This document shows, piece after piece, positions 7,041 to 9,243 of a stretch of 9,243 nucleotides of DNA. A model generated the notes under the pieces. The model was not told where the DNA came from, ran no database searches, and saw only the letters and a list, made by a program, of their open reading frames with translations. How positions within the stretch are numbered: the stretch's first letter is position 1; each line of letters begins with the position of its first letter. The position numbers were made by a program, and so were the translations under genes. This stretch comes from an uncultured Solobacterium sp. (lineage in GTDB: Bacteria > Bacillota_I > Bacilli_A > Erysipelotrichales > Erysipelotrichaceae). The stretch covers positions 1 to 9,243 of the forward strand of contig USIC01000017.1 of assembly GCA_900554555.1 (NCBI GenBank). Reading direction: 5' to 3'.

Positions 7041-7355
7041 TTAGTTATTTTTCATCGTAGACTTTGCGTCACTCAACATTGATTCTAGACGTTTTAATTC
7101 GTCCTCAAGCATTTGCTTTCCTGCATCTGTGATAAGATACCACTTCTTGCGATTTTCTTCTCTAGTCTTTTCAATAATTTCGTTATCCTCAAACTTTTGC
7201 AACATCGCATACAACGTACCAGGTCCAATAGAAACTCTACCATTTGAGATTACACTTACCATAGCCATGATATCAATACCACATACTTCTTTCTGCAAGC
7301 ATAGGAGAATATAAAACATCGGTTCTGTTAATGTTTGAAACTGTGCACGTGCCAT
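7041..7355 (-). CDS. PadR-family transcriptional repressor
   Basis: 104 residues, the size of the short PadR subfamily (winged helix plus a short dimerising helix). The body has LTEPMFYILLCLQKEVCGIDIMAMV (9-33, opening helices), then NGRVSIGPGTLYAMLQKFEDNEII (38-61), the recognition helix and wing of PadR proteins, then RKKWYLITDAGKQMLEDEL (69-87). PadR repressors bind palindromic operators as dimers and release them on binding small hydrophobic molecules or on other signals. The ATG follows the DUF2812 stop codon by one base (TGATATG) and its only ribosome binding site, GGAAAG, lies inside the DUF2812 gene, so translational coupling is likely. It most probably represses its own operon through the two 19-bp palindromes at 8616-8669; this is inferred from position. 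Inducer unknown. Confidence 0.93.
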   Translation of the reverse strand: MARAQFQTLTEPMFYILLCLQKEVCGIDIMAMVSVISNGRVSIGPGTLYAMLQKFEDNEIIEKTREENRKKWYLITDAGKQMLEDELKRLESMLSDAKSTMKNN

Positions 7356-7356
7356 A

Positions 7357-8604
7357 TCATTTCACTATCTTTCCGATAACTGTATCTATCTGTTGTTGAG
7401 TTAACTCTTGTGAATACCTAAGTTCAATCAACTCATTTTCACAGTCAACAACATACACATAGTCATCAAATTCCTTATAAACAATCGCTGATTTTTGTTT
7501 CCAAAGTTTGTTGATATCGGTTGCCTTCATACCTGAAGATAAGTATAAATATTGTTTATGAATCAACCAAGGAGAAGATGAATGATAAATCGTATACGAT
7601 AGAACTTCTTGTGCTGCATCTCCTTGTGAGATTACGTACTCCGTCCATTCCACAAATAGACCCTTCTGCTCTGTAAAAGTTCCATGTGTAATCGTTTGAT
7701 TATCGACATCAATATCAACAAGTTGTAATGGAAAATCATCGGTTGATGCTGCCTTAAGATTAGCCTGCTTCTGTCCATACAACACCATCATGATTACATA
7801 GAATATAAACATCGTAATTCCCATAATCGCCATATAACCAGATGAACCATATTTCCTACAAAAGAATTTTTGCAAGCAGAAAAACGCACAATAAACAACA
7901 ACACCAATCAATGGACTTATCAAAAGGCCACAATAAGATTTTAAAAATAGAGTAGAAATAACAATCGTAAATACGAAATAAAATAGTAATCTTGGTTGAA
8001 AATACATTTGTTTTTTATTTGGATTCCCTAAATATAATTCACCTGTACTTTCATATTTACTACGCAATAATTGATATATTTTCTTATCGTGAAAGTACAG
8101 AAAAAATGGTGAAAGTATGAAAAGAAACCAACCAAGTTCAATTGTAAGATTTCTGTATTCCAGAAGTTCAAAAATATTAGGATTGAGTAAAACCGAGTTA
8201 ATAATATAAATAGCGGACAAAGGTAATACTATTCGAGCAAATTTTAAATCATCTTTCCTTACCGCAAACGCATTCTCAAGTTTTTCTTCTTTCGTTGCAA
8301 TATCCACAGCATCTTCTTTCGTTTTATAGAAAATAATCCAGCGCTGATAGGCGTCAATATATTGCCATCCAGCCTCTTTACAATAACCCAAAAAGTCCTC
8401 AGAATTTGGATTTAAACCTTGATCTTCCTCTTGTTGCTCGTTAAAGACATAAGCATCATACGTAATATCTTTTGGCTCTCCTTTTTCAAATTTTAGTCCA
8501 AATCCAAATCCTTTAAAATGGTATCCCTGTAATGACATTTCATGAAGATAACTAGCGAATGCATCTGATTCAAAATAATTATAATAGACAAACTTATGAA
8601 TCAT
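7357..8604 (-). CDS. DUF2812 domain membrane protein
   Basis: 415 residues from the ATG at 8602-8604. The N-terminal 100 or so residues form a DUF2812 domain: MIHKFVYYNYFESDAFASYL, then LQGYHFKGFGFGLKFEKGEP, a pattern typical of this family of unknown function usually paired with PadR regulators. About five hydrophobic segments follow, near 122-140, 155-171, 206-221, 225-245 and 257-276, giving an integral membrane protein. The last 140 residues are soluble, rich in Tyr, Asp and beta-type sequence, possibly outside the cell if the N-terminus is inside. I do not recognise this C-terminal domain. An in-frame ATG at 8635-8637 is rejected: it lies within about three bases of the predicted transcription start, whereas the chosen ATG has GGAGG four bases upstream. 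It is first in the operon, with padR one base downstream. Exact function unknown; a role as sensor or envelope-stress effector is only a guess. Confidence 0.88.
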   Translation of the reverse strand: MIHKFVYYNYFESDAFASYLHEMSLQGYHFKGFGFGLKFEKGEPKDITYDAYVFNEQQEEDQGLNPNSEDFLGYCKEAGWQYIDAYQRWIIFYKTKEDAVDIATKEEKLENAFAVRKDDLKFARIVLPLSAIYIINSVLLNPNIFELLEYRNLTIELGWFLFILSPFFLYFHDKKIYQLLRSKYESTGELYLGNPNKKQMYFQPRLLFYFVFTIVISTLFLKSYCGLLISPLIGVVVYCAFFCLQKFFCRKYGSSGYMAIMGITMFIFYVIMMVLYGQKQANLKAASTDDFPLQLVDIDVDNQTITHGTFTEQKGLFVEWTEYVISQGDAAQEVLSYTIYHSSSPWLIHKQYLYLSSGMKATDINKLWKQKSAIVYKEFDDYVYVVDCENELIELRYSQELTQQQIDTVIGKIVK

Positions 8605-8615
8605 ATTTCCTCCAC

Positions 8616-8634
8616 AATATCGAGTATCGATATT
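8616..8634. promoter_or_regulatory. Operator palindrome 2 (leader copy), putative PadR site
   Basis: AATATCGAGTATCGATATT: perfect 8-bp inverted arms around GTA. It is identical to the copy at 8651-8669, with starts 35 bases apart. It lies in the 5' leader of the DUF2812-padR transcript, directly before the GGAGG ribosome binding site, so it could block elongation as DNA. As RNA it would form a small hairpin beside the ribosome binding site. Confidence 0.78.
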
Positions 8635-8645
8635 CATCTACTCAA

Positions 8646-8674
8646 AATATAATATCGAGTATCGATATTGTCAA
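8646..8674 (-). promoter_or_regulatory. Promoter of the DUF2812-padR operon
   Basis: On the minus strand a consensus -35 TTGACA (8669-8674) and a five-of-six -10 TATATT (8646-8651) are separated by exactly 17 bases. Expected transcription start is near 8639. This is the strongest promoter in the window and is embedded in a perfect palindrome, as expected for a promoter held off by a repressor. Confidence 0.87.
8651..8669. promoter_or_regulatory. Operator palindrome 1 (promoter-spacer copy), putative PadR site
   Basis: The same 19-bp palindrome (arms AATATCGA and TCGATATT around GTA) fills the whole spacer between -35 and -10 and shares one base with each hexamer. A bound dimer would exclude RNA polymerase. 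Assigning it to the PadR encoded by the same operon is inference from position and symmetry; the sequence differs from the ATGT-N8-ACAT operator known for Bacillus subtilis PadR. Confidence 0.82.
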
Positions 8675-8710
8675 GTAAAATAAAATCACCTCTCTAAGCA
8701 GAGATGATTT
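8675..8710 (-). terminator. Rho-independent terminator of the cyclo-ligase gene
   Basis: On the minus strand AAATCATCTCT and AGAGGTGATTT form an 11-bp stem with one G-U pair and the six-base loop GCTTAG, followed by TATTTTAC. The loop contains the TAG stop codon, so the left arm is coding sequence. Its tail ends where the -35 box of the next operon begins. Confidence 0.8.
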
Positions 8711-9224
8711 CATCTAATGTAATATCTTGTGATTCAACATCTATTTGATCAACTTCTTGTTCCTGAAATGCAACACCTATTCTATTTCTACAATTCATTA
8801 GAACTGAATCATAGTACCCTTTTCCATATCCTGTACGATGATTCTTTGAGTCGTAACTACTTAATGGAACAACCATCATGTCAATCATTTGAACTGGAAT
8901 CATTTCCGTTACATTTGGCTCTAATAAGCCAAATGGTGCTGGTACTAAGTCATGATTGGATTTAATTACATAAAATTGTAATGTATTCCCTACTACCTTT
9001 GGAACACATATAGCAATATTATGTTCAAAACAATAGTTCAGAATTTCCGATGTGTTTAATTCATCTTTGACAGAAACATAACATCCTATTAACATGCCTG
9101 CATGTATCCTTGAAATCACTTCTCGACACACAGTATGACTTTTCTTGTTACGTTCTTGTAAAGACAATAAAGCACGTGCTTGTAATCCCTTCGCACGTGC
9201 AATCTTTTTATCCAACGGAGCCAC
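8694..9224 (-). CDS. 5-formyltetrahydrofolate cyclo-ligase (5,10-methenyl-THF synthetase)
   Basis: 176 residues, close to the family norm of 180-200. The enzyme uses ATP to convert 5-formyltetrahydrofolate to 5,10-methenyltetrahydrofolate, returning a storage or inhibitory folate to the one-carbon pool. Seen are a basic N-terminus with Lys and Arg spaced as in the nucleotide site (KKIARAKGLQAR, 6-17), CYVSVKDELNT (48-58, with the usual Glu), PFGLLEP (97-103), MVVPLSSYD (117-125), RTGYGKGYYD (130-139, the glycine-rich phosphate loop) and GVAFQEQ (150-156). The start is GTG at 9222-9224, directly after an in-frame TGA; the ribosome binding site is weak (GGA), so coupling to an upstream gene is possible. 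A TTG three codons later, giving MDKKIARAK, is an alternative start more like other family members. A second frame on this strand stays open from the window edge to a TAA at 9208-9210 and could be the end of an upstream gene, but too little is visible. Confidence 0.92.
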   Translation of the reverse strand: MAPLDKKIARAKGLQARALLSLQERNKKSHTVCREVISRIHAGMLIGCYVSVKDELNTSEILNYCFEHNIAICVPKVVGNTLQFYVIKSNHDLVPAPFGLLEPNVTEMIPVQMIDMMVVPLSSYDSKNHRTGYGKGYYDSVLMNCRNRIGVAFQEQEVDQIDVESQDITLDEIISA

Positions 9225-9243
9225 TCATATCCAGCTTCATTAA

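Noticed and set aside
7011..7043. Short ATGATTTCAT palindrome after padR as a terminator
   Set aside because: The stem is only four base pairs and no T-run follows.
8602..8637. ATG at 8635-8637 as start of the DUF2812 protein
   Set aside because: It is within about three bases of the predicted transcription start, has no ribosome binding site, and the added residues are encoded by the operator palindrome.
8616..8669. Two identical repeats as a minimal CRISPR array or a riboswitch
   Set aside because: There are only two 19-bp copies with a 16-base gap; they are palindromic and placed exactly on a promoter, which fits operators. No cas genes and no larger conserved RNA fold are visible.
9116..9241. 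Open frame on the minus strand beginning NEAGYEWLRWIKRL, as the end of an upstream gene
   Set aside because: It would overlap the cyclo-ligase gene by more than 100 bases and its later residues look non-protein-like; more likely a shadow frame.

Overview
The window is an AT-rich, gene-dense bacterial chromosome segment. Short intergenic gaps, strong AGGAGG-type ribosome binding sites, compact hairpin terminators and the gene set (FprA-type flavodiiron protein, DegV, PadR/DUF2812, an EF-G-like GTPase fused to a YacP-type nuclease) point to a low-GC anaerobic member of the Bacillota. An Erysipelotrichia- or Clostridia-like gut or oral anaerobe is my best guess, by inference only. There is no sign of an insertion sequence, phage, integrase, CRISPR array, tRNA or rRNA.

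Layout, left to right. (1) 1-346, minus: start of a MATE-family exporter cut by the window edge, preceded by an extended -10 promoter and by the terminator of the tdk unit. (2) 467-3564, minus: a two-gene operon. It starts with a large translation-factor GTPase related to tetracycline ribosomal-protection proteins and carrying a C-terminal NYN/YacP (Rae1-like) nuclease domain. Thymidine kinase follows, with its ribosome binding site overlapping the stop region of the GTPase gene. (3) 3657-4766, plus, divergent from the GTPase: an AlaX-like tRNA-editing protein (editing domain, coiled coil, DHHA1) whose active site looks altered. A bidirectional terminator at 4772-4804 separates it from the convergent next gene. 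(4) 4809-6014, minus: flavodiiron protein for O2/NO detoxification. (5) 6116-6967, minus: DegV-family fatty-acid-binding protein with its own terminator. (6) 7041-8604, minus: a DUF2812 membrane protein followed one base later by a PadR-family repressor. A near-consensus promoter drives the pair, and its spacer is filled by a perfect 19-bp palindrome; an identical copy lies in the leader. (7) 8694-9224, minus: 5-formyltetrahydrofolate cyclo-ligase, with a terminator whose loop contains the stop codon.

How the genes fit together. Most are housekeeping or stress genes: one-carbon metabolism, thymidine salvage, oxygen/NO defence and lipid handling. Two parts deserve most attention. The first is the divergent pair at 1060-4766. 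One gene encodes a GTPase expected to enter the ribosomal A site, physically joined to a nuclease domain whose relative Rae1 cuts mRNA in the A site. Its neighbour is a tRNA-editing homologue with changed catalytic positions. Together they suggest a translation quality-control locus, which is inference. The second is the DUF2812-PadR unit, a self-contained and very probably self-regulated membrane-protein switch whose inducer cannot be read from sequence.

No gene-free stretch exceeds 300 bases; the longest gap (347-466, 120 bases) holds the tdk terminator and the MATE promoter.
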